From Macrostomum hystrix (lineage: Eukaryota > Platyhelminthes > Macrostomidae), in assembly GCA_950097015.1 (NCBI GenBank), contig CATNEN010000024.1:3353501-3417500 (forward strand): DNA of 64,000 bases, written 5' to 3'. Each line of letters begins with the position of its first letter. Positions within the stretch are counted from its first letter, which is position 1. Position numbers and translations under genes: made by a program. Under the pieces are notes generated by a model. That model saw only the letters and a program-made list of their open reading frames with translations. It made no database searches and was not told the DNA's origin. Below, piece by piece: positions 35,185 to 47,227 of the stretch.

Positions 35185-36690
35185 AAACCCAATAGATCGA
35201 TAGATCGATGTGGTTTTAGACCAATCTTATAGAAGACAGGTGTGGTTTCAGACCAATCTTATAGAAGACAGATGTGGTTTCAGACCAATCTTATAGAAGA
35301 CAGGTGTGGTTTTAGACCAATCTTATAGAAGACAGGTGTGGTTTTAGACCAATCTTATAGAAGACAGGTGTGGTTTCAGACCAATCTTATAGAAGACAGG
35401 TGTGGTTTTAGACCAATCTTATAGAAGACAGGTGTGGTTTCAGACCAATCTTATAGAAGACAGGTGTGGTTTCAGACCAATCTTATAGAAGACAGGTGTG
35501 GTTTTGGACCAATCTTATAGAAGACAGGTGTGGTTTTAGACCAATCTTATAGAAGACAGGTGTGGTTTCAGACCAATCTTATAGAAGACAGGTGTGGTTT
35601 TAGACCAATCTTATAGAGGACAGGTGTGGTTTTAGACCAATCTTATAGAGGACAGGTGTGGTTTTAGACCAATCTTATAGAAGACAGGTGTGGTTTTAGA
35701 CCAATCTTATAGAAGACAGGTGTGGTTTTAGACCAATCTTATAGAAGACAGGTGTGGTTTTAGACCAATCTTATAGAAGACAGGTGTGGTTTTGGACCAA
35801 TCTTATAGAAGACAGGTGTGGTTTTAGACCAATCTTATAGAAGACAGGTGTGGTTTTAGACCAATCTTATAGAAGACAGGTGTGGTTTTAGACCAATCTT
35901 ATAGAAGACAGGTGTGGTTTTAGACCAATCTTATATAGAAGACAGGTGTGGTTTTAGACCAATCTTATAGAAGACAGGTGTGGTTTTAGACCAATCTTAT
36001 AGAAGACAGGTGTGGTTTTGGACCAATCTTATAGAAGACAGGTGTGGTTTCAGACCAATCTTATAGAAGACAGGTGTGGTTTTAGACCAATCTTATAGAA
36101 GACAGGTGTGGTTTTAGACCAATCTTATAGAAGACAGGTGTGGTTTTAGACCAATCTTATAGAAGACAGGTGTGGTTTTAGACCAATCTTATAGAGGACA
36201 GGTGTGGTTTTAGACCAATCTTATAGAGGACAGGTGTGGTTTTAGACCAATCTTATAGAAGACAGGTGTGGTTTTAGACCAATCTTATAGAAGACAGGTG
36301 TGGTTTTAGACCAATCTTATAGAAGACAGGTGTGGTTTTAGACCAATCTTATAGAAGACAGGTGTGGTTTTAGACCAATCTTATATAGAAGACAGGTGTG
36401 GTTTTGGACCAATCTTATAGAAGACAGGTGTGGTTTTAGACCAATCTTATAGAAGACAGGTGTGGTTTTGGACCAATCTTATAGAAGACAGGTGTGGTTT
36501 CAGACCAATCTTATAGAAGACAGGTGTGGTTTTAGACCAATCTTATAGAAGACAGGTGTGGTTTTGGACCAATCTTATAGAAGACAGGTGTGGTTTTAGA
36601 CCAATCTTATAGAAGACAGGTGTGGTTTCAGACCAATCTTATAGAAGACAGGTGTGGTTTTAGACCAATCTTATAGAATACAGCTGTGGT
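35185..36690. repeat. 32-bp minisatellite array
   Basis: About 47 copies of a 32-bp unit made of aggtgtggttttagaccaat followed by cttatagaagac. Variants (ttcag, ttgga, agaggac, tatatagaag) repeat in blocks, e.g. the agaggac pair at 35610-35650 and 36190-36230, showing block duplication of several hundred bp. Confidence 0.95.
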
Positions 36691-38394
36691 TTTAGTATAT
36701 TAATTTTATGATAGTAAGACCGATGTTGATTGTTATCTTGTACAATTGTTATCTTGTACAGTAGTCTTGTACAATGAGCGCCATTCCAAGAAATTAGGTA
36801 GCAGCTGCTGCTAATGAAGAAATTTTTCTGCTGAAACTGATATTCCCCAGCCTCGCTATTCCAATAATTTTCTCTGCGTTGTACTAAGGTCCGTCGAGTG
36901 TGTTCCGAAACGGACGGGATCAAGCCGGTTCTATTATATTGAAGGGTGGACTATATAGAGACTAATTAGTGCGGGATAAATTAACCAGTAGCTCTATGGG
37001 GGTACCTACTGCCCAGAGCTTTCTTTCGCTAAAATGAATTCCACAAGCAAGAAATTTTCTAGGCTGCTATAAATCGTCATCTTGGCCCAACCCGCGCCCA
37101 GATTCCCGAAGAACAGCTTCTAGAAGCAATGGGCGCCGTGCAGGGGGGTCTGACGCGAATGAAATTCAGGTGCAAGAGTTTATATATCGATGGTTTCTGT
37201 GTCTCGAACCGCCGTAGCCAAATGTTCCTCCGTTATTAATCTAGTAAAATTTTTACCGGTCCCAGCATGCCCATGTGTTGATTTGGGATTTTCAACTTTC
37301 GTCTTGGAATAGGACGGCGTCTGTTTACAGACCTGCCGTGACGACCATACGCGCTGGTACTGTGCATTCAACCGGCCATGACCCACAACATGCTATAAGA
37401 CTGAGCTTTTTGTACGTGCTTGATAATTTTCCCATAAGGCCGCATTTTATCCGTGCATAGGCAAAAATAAGTCTGTGGCCCGACCGTGGAGAACGTTAGC
37501 TGTAGAGAGAGAACTAAAGTGCATACACACACACGCACACCCGCCGGCGATCATTGTTGACAGTTCGCGCTCTCTGCCATTCACACATCGCACCACACAC
37601 ACACAAAGAGAATGAGGAGAGAGAGGGGGGAGAGAGAGCAAGAGCTAGCAGATAGAGAGGCCGCTTTTAAAGCCAACTCTCTCTTTAACTTTCCCGTCGG
37701 CTCCGATTCCCTTCGGCCGCCTGAGGCGCGACTTTTTTTAACTAGGCTTCTATGGGCGCGGATAGAGCAGTGAATTTAAATTGCAGCTCTGCCAGCATCC
37801 CAGATTGCGTTGGTCAGGACATGGAAGAGGGGGGGAGGGGGAAGTGTGTGCTCAGCTCACAAGGCGATAGAGAATGTCAATGCAGTGCTGGCGGTTCCAG
37901 TAGCTCTATTCCTTTCTATATTACCATCTTACCACACCCCAAAGCCTAGAAATACTCTCTATAATATATAAATATATTCGTTGTTTCATATCAGCAACAG
38001 AGTGGAAAAGGCAGGGATTGCAATGCCACTGTTAAGTATAGAGCAACCGGCTTTGTGTACAGGTTAAGGCAGCATAGGGAATGACGGGGCCGTGAACTGT
38101 GAAGAGCAGGTAAAGCGCAGACAATGCCGATCCAAGCTGCACTCGATCCAAGCCTGCCTCGCATCGATTGCCAGAACAGCCAGACAGAATCCGCCTTTTG
38201 TTATTTTAATTTACCTTTAACCCACTCGAGCTGCTGGGGCATTGTGGCAGGTCGAAACTATACAGCGAGGACCTTTGGGTCTCTCTCCCAAATCTACTCC
38301 GAAATAGTTGCATTGGACAGAAGGGCGTTGACTGGAGTCACACCAAGTTTCCTTTGCTCAAACCTCCTTGTTAGAAGGCTTAAGAGTTTGTCTT
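36691..38394. other. intergenic sequence, no gene supported
   Basis: Contains CA/GA-rich tracts at 37510-37640 and a few ORFs of 60-95 codons without domains or splice support. The block 37060-37420 is open for some distance on both strands and may be a decayed mobile element, but I could not name it. Confidence 0.4.
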
Positions 38395-38612
38395 ACGATG
38401 CATGCCAATAAGGGCCAACCCCCAAGGCACACCTGTCAGGGTAAATGTACACACCTGCGTGAGTGTATGCCTGCGTACGGTATCTGTGTGTGTGTGCTCA
38501 GGGGTCAGCGGAATGAGCAGGATAGCCTCCCCGCTGGCTGCGGGTCTAGTGCCACCAAATGATGCTCCTCTGTCCACAGCCCCCTTGCGAATACAATTAA
38601 TATTATCACAGG
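38395..38612 (+). mobile_element. SINE family A, 5'-truncated copy
   Basis: Body only: gtacacacctgcgtgagtgt, gtgtgctcaggggtcagcgg and ggctgcgggtctagtgccac, ending caattaatattat. Same order as 26640-26845; the tRNA-like head is missing. Confidence 0.7.
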
Positions 38613-39799
38613 TGTAAGCACAAGAAGTTGAAAAGTACGAGTCTAAAAAGATGGCCTATATTTTCCTGGTTGGCCCTGTGATGCGCTCTTTGCGAACGTC
38701 ACCCGCTAGCTTTCAGCATCGACAAACAGTGGGTCAGGCGGTCGGTGTTTGGCGTAGCAGCAATTCTGGGCCAGTCTGAAGTCTTATTTTTCAGTGAAGT
38801 TTTCCAGGAAGGGGAGGCTGGCCGGCCACGTTGCTGCGAGGTTGGAAGCGAACAGAGGAGAGACGGGACTGGGAAGGGGACCGATAGGAGCTGAGCTCGA
38901 GCTTTCCGGACTCCCTATCGCCCTCTCTCCACACTCGGGACTTCCTTCCCTTCCTTTTGGCTGCCGAAAAATCGGCTGCACTATGGCCTGGAAATTGTGG
39001 CGGCCCGTTGCTCCGAGAAATTGTCGGATTTCTGGTTTACACACACGCACACACACACAGAGAGTGAATGAGAGACTGGTGTGGAGGCTTGCCAGGAAGT
39101 GAAGGCCTTCTAACTTGGGGTTGATGTGGCCCATTCTCTGACCCTGTCTTTTTTAGGTTCAGCTTATCTCACTCTCTGGCTCCTGACCTTCTTTTAATTA
39201 ATCTGACCCTCAGGCCTACGGGGGTGTCAGGATGGCTTGGGCACAGGTGTTGGCATGCATACCCTGGCTGCTGGACTGCCCAAGCAATATGCATGTATAG
39301 TTTGGACATATATACTTCTCTCCCTACTTCTCTTTTCCCCTCTCCTCCTCTCTCCCTCCCTCTCTCCCCCTCTCTTCCTCTCCCCCTCTCTTTTCCTCTC
39401 TCTTCCCCAATTCCTCCTCTTTCCCCCATCTCTCTCTTCCTCTCCCTGTCCCCTAAATCTCTCTCTCACTATATATTTCTCTCCCTCCCTCCTCTTTCTC
39501 TCTCACTCTCTCGCCACATCAGAACAGGCAGTATCGAAGCTATTTCTAATCTAGTCGCTGAGAACCTTTGACGTCCTTTTATACAGTTCAATTCCATTTC
39601 AGACTGCAGAAAATTGGATGGAGAAGTGCTACCGTATGGATATGTACTATAAACATGCTCTAGTAGCTCGTACAGTGGGTCACACTTGAAAGTATTCGGC
39701 AGAAAATATTTGCTATCGGTTCAAAACTGCTAAAATTTACCTTGCTTCATTATGGATCCGAAATTCACTTGTCTTCATTTAAGGGCACATGGTTACTTG
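38613..39799. other. intergenic sequence with CT-rich tract
   Basis: Pyrimidine-rich low-complexity tract at 39310-39520 gives spurious ORFs on both strands. The 38794-39102 ORF is GC-rich but lacks a domain or splice partners. Confidence 0.5.
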
Positions 39800-41535
39800 T
39801 CAAACAAGCACTTCACCTGCTAAATTGGCTCTTCGCTTGTTAGATCGGCTCATCACCTGTTAAATAGGCTCCTTACCTATTACACAAGCACTTCACCTGT
39901 TAGACAATCACTTCACCTGTTAGATTGGCTCCTCATCTATTACACAAGCACTTCACCTGTTAGACACACTTCACCTGTTAGATACGCACTTCACCTGTTA
40001 GACACGCACTTCACCTGTTAGATACACACTCCACCTGTTAGATACGCACTTCACCTGTTAGATACACACTCCACCTGTTAGATACGCACTTCACCTGTTA
40101 GATACGCACTTCACCTGTTAGACACACTTCACCTGATAGACACGCACTTCAACTATTAGATACGTACTTCACTTCACCTGTTAGATACGCACTTCACCTG
40201 TTAGACACGCACTTCACCTGTTAGACACGCACTTCACCTGTTAGATACACACTTCACCTGTTAGATACGCACTTCACCTGTTAGATACGCACTTCACCTG
40301 TTAGACACGCACTTCACCTGTTAGACACGCACTTCACCTGTTAGATACGCACTTCACCTGTTAGACACACTTCACCTGTTAGACACGCACTTCAACTATT
40401 AGATACGTACTTCACTTCACCTGTTAGATACGCACTTCACCTGTTAGACACGCACTTCACCTGTTAGACACGCACTTCACCTGTTAGATACACACTTCAC
40501 CTGTTAGAGACACACTTCACCTGTTAGACACGCACTTCAACTATTAGATACGTACTTCACTTCACCTGTTAGATACGCACTTCACCTGTTAGACACGCAC
40601 TTCACCTGTTAGACACGCACTTCACCTGTTAGATACACACTTCACCTGTTAGATACGCACTTCACCTGTTAGATACGCACTTCACCTGTTAGACACGCAC
40701 TTCACCTGTTAGACACGCACTTCACCTGTTAGATACGCACTTCACCTGTTAGACACACTTCACCTGTTAGACACGCACTTCAACTATTAGATACGTACTT
40801 CACTTCACCTGTTAGATACGCACTTCACCTGTTAGACACGCACTTCACCTGTTAGACACGCACTTCACCTGTTAGATACACACTTCACCTGTTAGAGACA
40901 CACTTCACCTGTTAGACACGCACTTCAACTATTAGATACGTACTTCACTTCACCTGTTAGATACGCACTTCACCTGTTAGACACGCACTTCACCTGTTAG
41001 ACACGCACTTCACCTGTTAGATACACACTTCACCTGTTAGATACGCACTTCACCTGTTAGATACGCACTTCACCTGTTAGACACGCACTTCACCTGTTAG
41101 ACACGCACTTCACCTGTTAGATACGCACTTCACCTGTTAGACACACTTCACCTGTTAGACACGCACTTCAACTATTAGATACGTACTTCACTTCACCTGT
41201 TAGATACGCACTTCACCTGTTAGACACGCACTTCACCTGTTAGACACGCACTTCACCTGTTAGATACACACTTCACCTGTTAGAGACACACTTCACCTGT
41301 TAGACACGCACTTCAACTATTAGATACGTACTTCACTTCACCTGTTAGATACGCACTTCACCTGCTAGACACGCACTTCACCTGTTAGACACGCACTTCA
41401 CCTGTTAGACACGCACTTCACCTGTTAGACACGCACTTCACCTGTTCGACACGCACTTCACCTGTTAGACACGCACTTCACCTGTTAGACGCGCACTTCA
41501 CCTGTTAGACACGCACTTCACGTTTCGGATAAGCA
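39800..41535. repeat. 20-bp minisatellite with ~388-bp higher-order repeat
   Basis: About 85 copies of cacttcacctgttagacacg and variants. The rare variant caactattagatacgtac occurs at about 40151, 40393, 40538, 40780, 40926, 41168 and 41312: spacings alternate about 242 and 145, giving a higher-order unit near 388 bp, repeated about three times. Confidence 0.95.
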
Positions 41536-44235
41536 CTTCTTCAGTCAAAGAAGAACAACAAGCTTTATCGGGTAGAAACAATTGACATCCATTCCTACAG
41601 GTAATTTAGTTGTTTAGAATTTCCTGGCATCGTGACCTGTCAAATGCCGCTGTCCTGAATTGTCCATGCCAAAGCTTTTTGTAATGCCTTTCTCTATATG
41701 AAAAAAATATAAAACTAAAAGACAGGTGAGAAATGACAGCAAAATAGAATAGAGAGAGGTGGACCTGTGTACCAGCATATCTGGTACTTGATTTGACTGA
41801 TAAAGGCTGAGAAAATGCGAGTTAGGCAGTGAAGCAACAACTGCTAATTTGAGTAGGGAAATTTTGGACGGGATGGGAACAATCAACAGGTGGGTGAGAA
41901 TGGGAAGACAAAAAGACTGACACACGGATAGACGTTTAGCGTAATTTGAACGGCTGCACGGAGCTCAACAGCCCGAAGCAAATTCGGCTTCAAATATCTT
42001 TAACATTTATTTCCAGTTCGGTGCTTGGTTACATCGACTCCATACTGGGTTGTCATTGGTTTCTTCTGGAACAGCGGCAGACAGGGCCGCGACAGGGAGT
42101 GTCTGTATAGACTTTGGGGAGGCGAGGATGAGAACGACTGCAGCTTTAGGAATGGGATGGTTGCCATGCAATACAGGGCAGGGGCGGATAATTTCAGAAA
42201 GGATGCAGAGTCGTCCACCTTGTAGGCAGGTATGCAATTAGCTCAGCGACAACTGCCTTATTTAGCACAGGCCTCGACTTAAACTACTTCAAATTAGCCT
42301 CGCGTTACTGATTGAGTCAGGGGGGAAGCAACAAATGAGAGGTTCTTGTTTCAGCAAGGTGGGCCTACAGAATCTGACAACTGGGACTGCTGATCAGGCC
42401 GCCCCCGGATACTAAATTCCGCCCTTTATGCGTCGGCTATTCGCCATGAAAGACATAAACAATTGGAGGACTGGAAAGAAGGCTTCGTTCAGAAGAAGAA
42501 GAAGAAGAAACAGAGGGAAATGTATTGCCTCAGCTAATTCAGCCCGATATATTTTGGTTGGGATCCGCAGATCAGATTGCATCCGACAGCTGGCTGCCTA
42601 AACAGATGGCCGGAAACACAAACACGAAACACACACTCGACTGAGAGAATTGGTCCGGAGGAATCAGTTGCAGAGGAAACGCTGGCATAATTGATAGCTC
42701 AGAGGAATTGGTAGCGGAGTGAGTGGGAGGAGAAAACGAGAATGGAGAAGGGATTGCAGAGGGTAAGAGAGAAGAGGAGAAGAAAGGGAAGGAGAGGAGA
42801 GGAGAAGGAGTCAAGTAGAGGAGAGGATTTACTATTTTATCCTCTACCTTCTTATCCTCTCCTCTTAGGATAGGAGAGGATAAGAGAGCAGATGAGCAGG
42901 AGAGGCAGGTAGGGGATAGTTAGGCGAGGAGCATGGTGGGCATTCGGCCCAAGCGAGGCGCAAACAGCAGGCAATTTCCTGAAGGCGGGACGCTGTCACA
43001 CTCCCTTTCTCCTCCTGTATTATTCCCATGTCAGATTCCAGAGCCCCACGCAGTGTCTTGCCTCACGCAGCCTGTCTCTCCCTCTTAGTCCATCCGTGAT
43101 TTGTGCCTGTTACTTTTTTCTTCTCTTTCTTTGGGCAGATAAATAGATTTCTTCATCGGCAGGCTTCTTTGCTTGCTGAATTCGCCGATAGTTCGGAGTC
43201 ACGCACTGTGGAGTGAAACAAATCTGAAACACAGCGGGAAACCGGCTCTTCCTCATTCCCATCTCTAGCCATTCCTATCACCCTTGGACCAGTGCAACAT
43301 TTCGGCTAAGAATAGCGGGCGCGAAACACTATTTACCTGTGTTAAAATCTGTTTGATTAGGGCACTTTCTGGTGGGCCAGATCAGAGGGACACGGGCCTG
43401 TCCGTCTGACAGTCTGGCTACCGAAAACTGCTGTCAACAGCCGACAAGCTCATTTTTTCGGTTTCAAAATTTCTTTTAAAGTGCAGACGGACAAAGTACG
43501 TCTGGTTTGAAGAATTGCTAAACTATAAAAAATTAGAGTTCAATGGGATGAACGAGCTAGCAGGGCTGCAGGCGCAGACGACCCACAGTACACAGATAGC
43601 GTAAATTGCACGACAAGCCTCCAAGCCTTCTCTCCGCGGCTGCCTCCTAAATGAATGTGGCCTCGCCGCGGAATCGGGTTCAAGAAACTCTCGTCAACGC
43701 TCCGCTGTCCCATGCAACCATTTTGGAGCTGACTGATCACAATTTGGGCATTTCTTGACTGTTAAAGTGGTGAATTTAGAGCAGTAAATGGTGATTTACA
43801 AATTTATGAAACAGGAGTGATCAGCAGCTAGAGACGGGAAGGGCTGGCAGCGGACAATGAACCAGTCAGTCACTGCATCGCCTCGTCCAATCAGAACGCT
43901 GCAGTTGGGTGCAGTGGCCGCATCCCTGACTGTCCCTATCCGGCTATACCCCCCAACCAGATTTGAGCCGATTCAAAAAGCAGCCTTGCAGCCGTGCGGG
44001 TTGTTGCTAGCTGACAGCCGCGTGTCCTTAGAGAAACTGCACACCTGAATTTCTAGACAAATTTCGACTCATTCCGCTATCGTGGATAGTAACAAAGAGG
44101 TGAGCATATTCGCCTAAAATTATTTCTGATCTTTGTCAAGTCACATTTCATTAGAATGTTGGTTTCCAAATGCCTATGTACCGATGTGACTTATCCTAGT
44201 GTCCTTGGTTTTTTAAGACATTGTTCGGAAACGAA
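41536..44235. other. intergenic sequence with one orphan exon candidate
   Basis: 42017-42229 is bounded by a good acceptor (tttatttccag) and donor (GGCAG|GTATGC), is 213 nt long and is open in one frame, without a recognised domain. It might be a 5' UTR exon of the receptor gene 5 kb downstream, whose first coding exon has its own acceptor at 47196. GA-rich tract at 42720-42920. Otherwise nothing. Confidence 0.3.
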
Positions 44236-44690
44236 CAATAATCCTGGCAACAGACAATTATCCCAACAACAGAAAATTATCCCAGCAACAGACAATTATA
44301 CCAGCAACAGACAATTATCCCAGCAACAGAGAATTATCCCAGCAACAGACAATTATCCCAGCAACAGACAATTATCCCAGCAACAGACAATTATACCAGC
44401 AACAGACAATTATCCCAGCAACAGACAATTATCCCAACAACAGACAATTATCCCAGCAACAGACAATTATCCCAACAACAGACAATTATCCCAACAACAG
44501 ACAATTATCCCATCAACAGACAATTATCCCAGCAACAGACAATTATCCCAGCAACAGACAATTATCCCAGCAACAGACAATTATCCCAGCAACAGACAAT
44601 TACTCCAACAACAGACAATTATTCCAGCAACAGACAATTATCCCAGCAACAGACAATTATCCCAGCAACAGACAATTATCCCAGCAGCTA
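44236..44690. repeat. 20-bp minisatellite
   Basis: About 22 copies of cagcaacagacaattatccc. The 184-codon ORF through it is a repeat artefact. Confidence 0.95.
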
Positions 44691-45414
44691 TCCTAAAAGT
44701 CAATGGTTGAATTGTTGCCAAGGAAGGACATTGTCTCCACTGTCTCTATGGTTGCAATCTCGCCAGACTTACAATACAATGGTCCATAAATCCATATCCT
44801 AATGGAGACATTTTCAATACAAGGCCGACGTCAAATACTAAGCCCATTAGACAGTAGCCCAGATCCCAGTTGCTGATCGGCGCCCATTACCACTAGCAAT
44901 AAACACAGGCCGAAATGGAATGAATAGATAGCTTTATCTTGACGGGAGCCAAATCCCGAGTCGATAAGATCTTTGGCTGCGGTCTATTTGGATAAATGGT
45001 GCGACAGCTGGGGACCAGCTGATGAAGAGTAGATCGCACTGGGTTGGGAGGGAAGGCCTTACTAAAGTATGCAAGAATTTTTACCGCGAAGCAGGGCTAT
45101 TAGTGGAAAAGTAATGAAGAGATGGGCCAGCATTGGCGCGGACAAAAAAAAAATTAATTTCATCATTTTTCGCCGCTGCTTCCTGGAACTCTCTGGGGTG
45201 CAGTCATCCGGTTGAAATTATAATTGCTATTGTAGATTGCTGTAGCACCACCTGCAAGCAGAATATGAATATAAATTGAGCAGACTGAGAAGGCTGGAAA
45301 CAAAACAACTCCCAGACACTGGGGTGATTCGAGATTTTCGAGATAGCAGAATCGCATCTTGTACTTTTGCTGGCTCTGAAAGTACAAAAGGATATAAGAA
45401 TTGAATGATAATTA
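44691..45414. other. intergenic sequence, nothing recognised
   Basis: Single-copy sequence. The minus ORF entering from the next array has no domain. Confidence 0.5.
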
Positions 45415-46022
45415 GAGATGAGAGAAGCATAGTGAGTGGATAAAAGAAGGATAGTGAGTGGATAAAAGAAGGATAGTGAGTGGATAAAAGAAGCATAGTG
45501 AGTGGATAAAAGAAGGATAGTGAGAGGATGAGAAAAGGATAGTGAGAGGATAAGAGAAGGGTAGTGAGAGGTAGTGAGAAGGGTAGTGAGTGGATGAGAC
45601 AAGGATAGTGAGAGGATGAGAGAAGGATAGTGAGAGGATGAGACAAGGATAGTGAGAGGATGAGAGAAGGATAGTGAGAGGATAAGAGAAGGGTAGTGAG
45701 AGGTAGTGAGAAGGGTAGTGAGTGGATGAGACAAGGATAGTGAGAGGATGAGAGAAGGATAGTGAGAGGATGAGACAAGGATAGTGAGAGGATGAGAGAA
45801 GGATATTAAGAGGATGAGAGAAGGATAGTGAGAGGATGAGGCAAGGATAGTGAGAGGATGAGAGAAGGATATTAAGAGGATGAGAGAAGGATAGTGAGAG
45901 GATGAGGCAAGGATAGTGAGAGGATGAGAGAAGGGTAGTGAGAGGTAGTGAGAAGGGTAGTGAGAGGTCGTGAAAAGGGTAGTGAGTGGATTAGAGAAGG
46001 GTAGTGAGAGGTAGTGAGAGTG
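45415..46022. repeat. 22-bp minisatellite
   Basis: About 27 copies of agaaggatagtgagaggatg plus two bases, with ggtagtgagaagggtag interruptions repeating in blocks. The 320-codon minus ORF is an artefact. Confidence 0.95.
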
Positions 46023-46674
46023 GTGACCAAACCCAAAAGACCAGTGAAAATTCAAGTCCCTTATCGATGCAGTGCTCAGCCACAATTCTATAATTATCAA
46101 GAGTCTAATAGAAGCCAATCTAACGAGCAAAGTTGAAAATTGGCTACCAAAGTGGCCTCTATTCATTTTCCATTGGCCTAGTTAAGAATCAAATTAGATA
46201 GCGCTGTGACTGCTAGTAGGGTGATCGGCTCAGCCCTAGCATTTCTCACGAACCTTTTGTAAGTCCCCCCGGGGGTAGGGGGCTATCTCCGGATATTGCA
46301 CAGTTCCCAACCCGCTGCTCAGTCATTTATCCCACTACTCTCTCACTGCTGGCCTGTGAAGGCTATAGCATTTTTCAATTGATTTTTCCCTCTCGCACTT
46401 TGCTTAGCGAGTGTCCCAGTTCATTAAAGCAGTTGCAAGCGAGAAAGTCCTAAGGAGATCGGCACCAATTTTTCAAGAGCACCAATTCTGTGGCCTCTGG
46501 ATGGCTGTCTGGGATGCTGGCTTAGTCGGAGTAACACCCTGCAGCTCTGAGGGTGGACGCTTGATTTTGAATTTCGTAAAGTTGAGCTGCTTTTTAAAAG
46601 AAATCAATCAATCAATGTTCGATTTGAAGTCAAAGTGGAAACGGGAGAGGTAGAATAGCGTCTGACCCACACAA
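46023..46674. other. intergenic sequence, nothing recognised
   Basis: Single-copy sequence upstream of the SINE pair and the receptor gene. No supported feature. Confidence 0.5.
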
Positions 46675-47100
46675 CAATGTCCTTAAGCCCGATTTTGCGG
46701 TGAGGCCACATTCAATTAATGCGCAGCCGCGGGAGGGAAGGCTTGAGGGCTTGTCCTAAAGGCACAGTAAGAGTGTACACAGCCTGACGATGAGAAAGTG
46801 GCGGGGCGGTCTAACGTGTTTGCCTCTCGCACCAAGGTCCCTGAGCTCGTCGTGCAATTGCGCCCTTGATGGGCAACCTCCAAGGCACAGTGAAAGTGTA
46901 CACTGCCTGACGATGAGACAGTAAGGGCAGATGTACACACCTGTGTGAGCGTGTCTGTGTATCTGTGCGTGTGTGCTCAGGAGTCAGCGAAATGGGCCGA
47001 ATTGCCTCCTCGCAGGCCGCAGGTCTAGTGTCAAAAAATGTTGACCATCGCCCGCAGACCTCCCGCAATTTTTTTGCTATTATTCTTTTTTTATTGTGTG
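46675..47100 (+). mobile_element. two SINE-A copies in tandem
   Basis: A partial copy (46675-46795, gggaaggcttgagggcttgtc to cctgacgatgagaaag) runs directly into a second, nearly full copy whose head is gtggcggggcggtctaacg..tctcgcaccaaggtccctgag. The second copy ends near 47100 after a t-rich stretch. It lies about 100 bp upstream of the receptor's first coding exon. Confidence 0.7.
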
Positions 47101-47227
47101 TGTGCTCAGTACCAGCCAAAATGTCCAGTGCGGGTAGATAGCGTGGGTGGGTAGATAACAGCATCAGCACGAATTGAACTGCACTCTAAATTACAGTCGA
47201 GTCAGTGACAGCAAGCAGTTCTCTACA

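Noticed and set aside
37180-37386. Possible transposase fragment on the minus strand
   Set aside because: No catalytic motif or terminal inverted repeat could be recognised; too short to name.
44156-44710. 184-codon Gln/Asn-rich ORF that looks prion-like
   Set aside because: Created by a 20-bp repeat read through three frames; no flanking gene structure.
45204-46166. 320-codon minus-strand ORF
   Set aside because: Most of it is translation of a 22-bp minisatellite cycling through frames.
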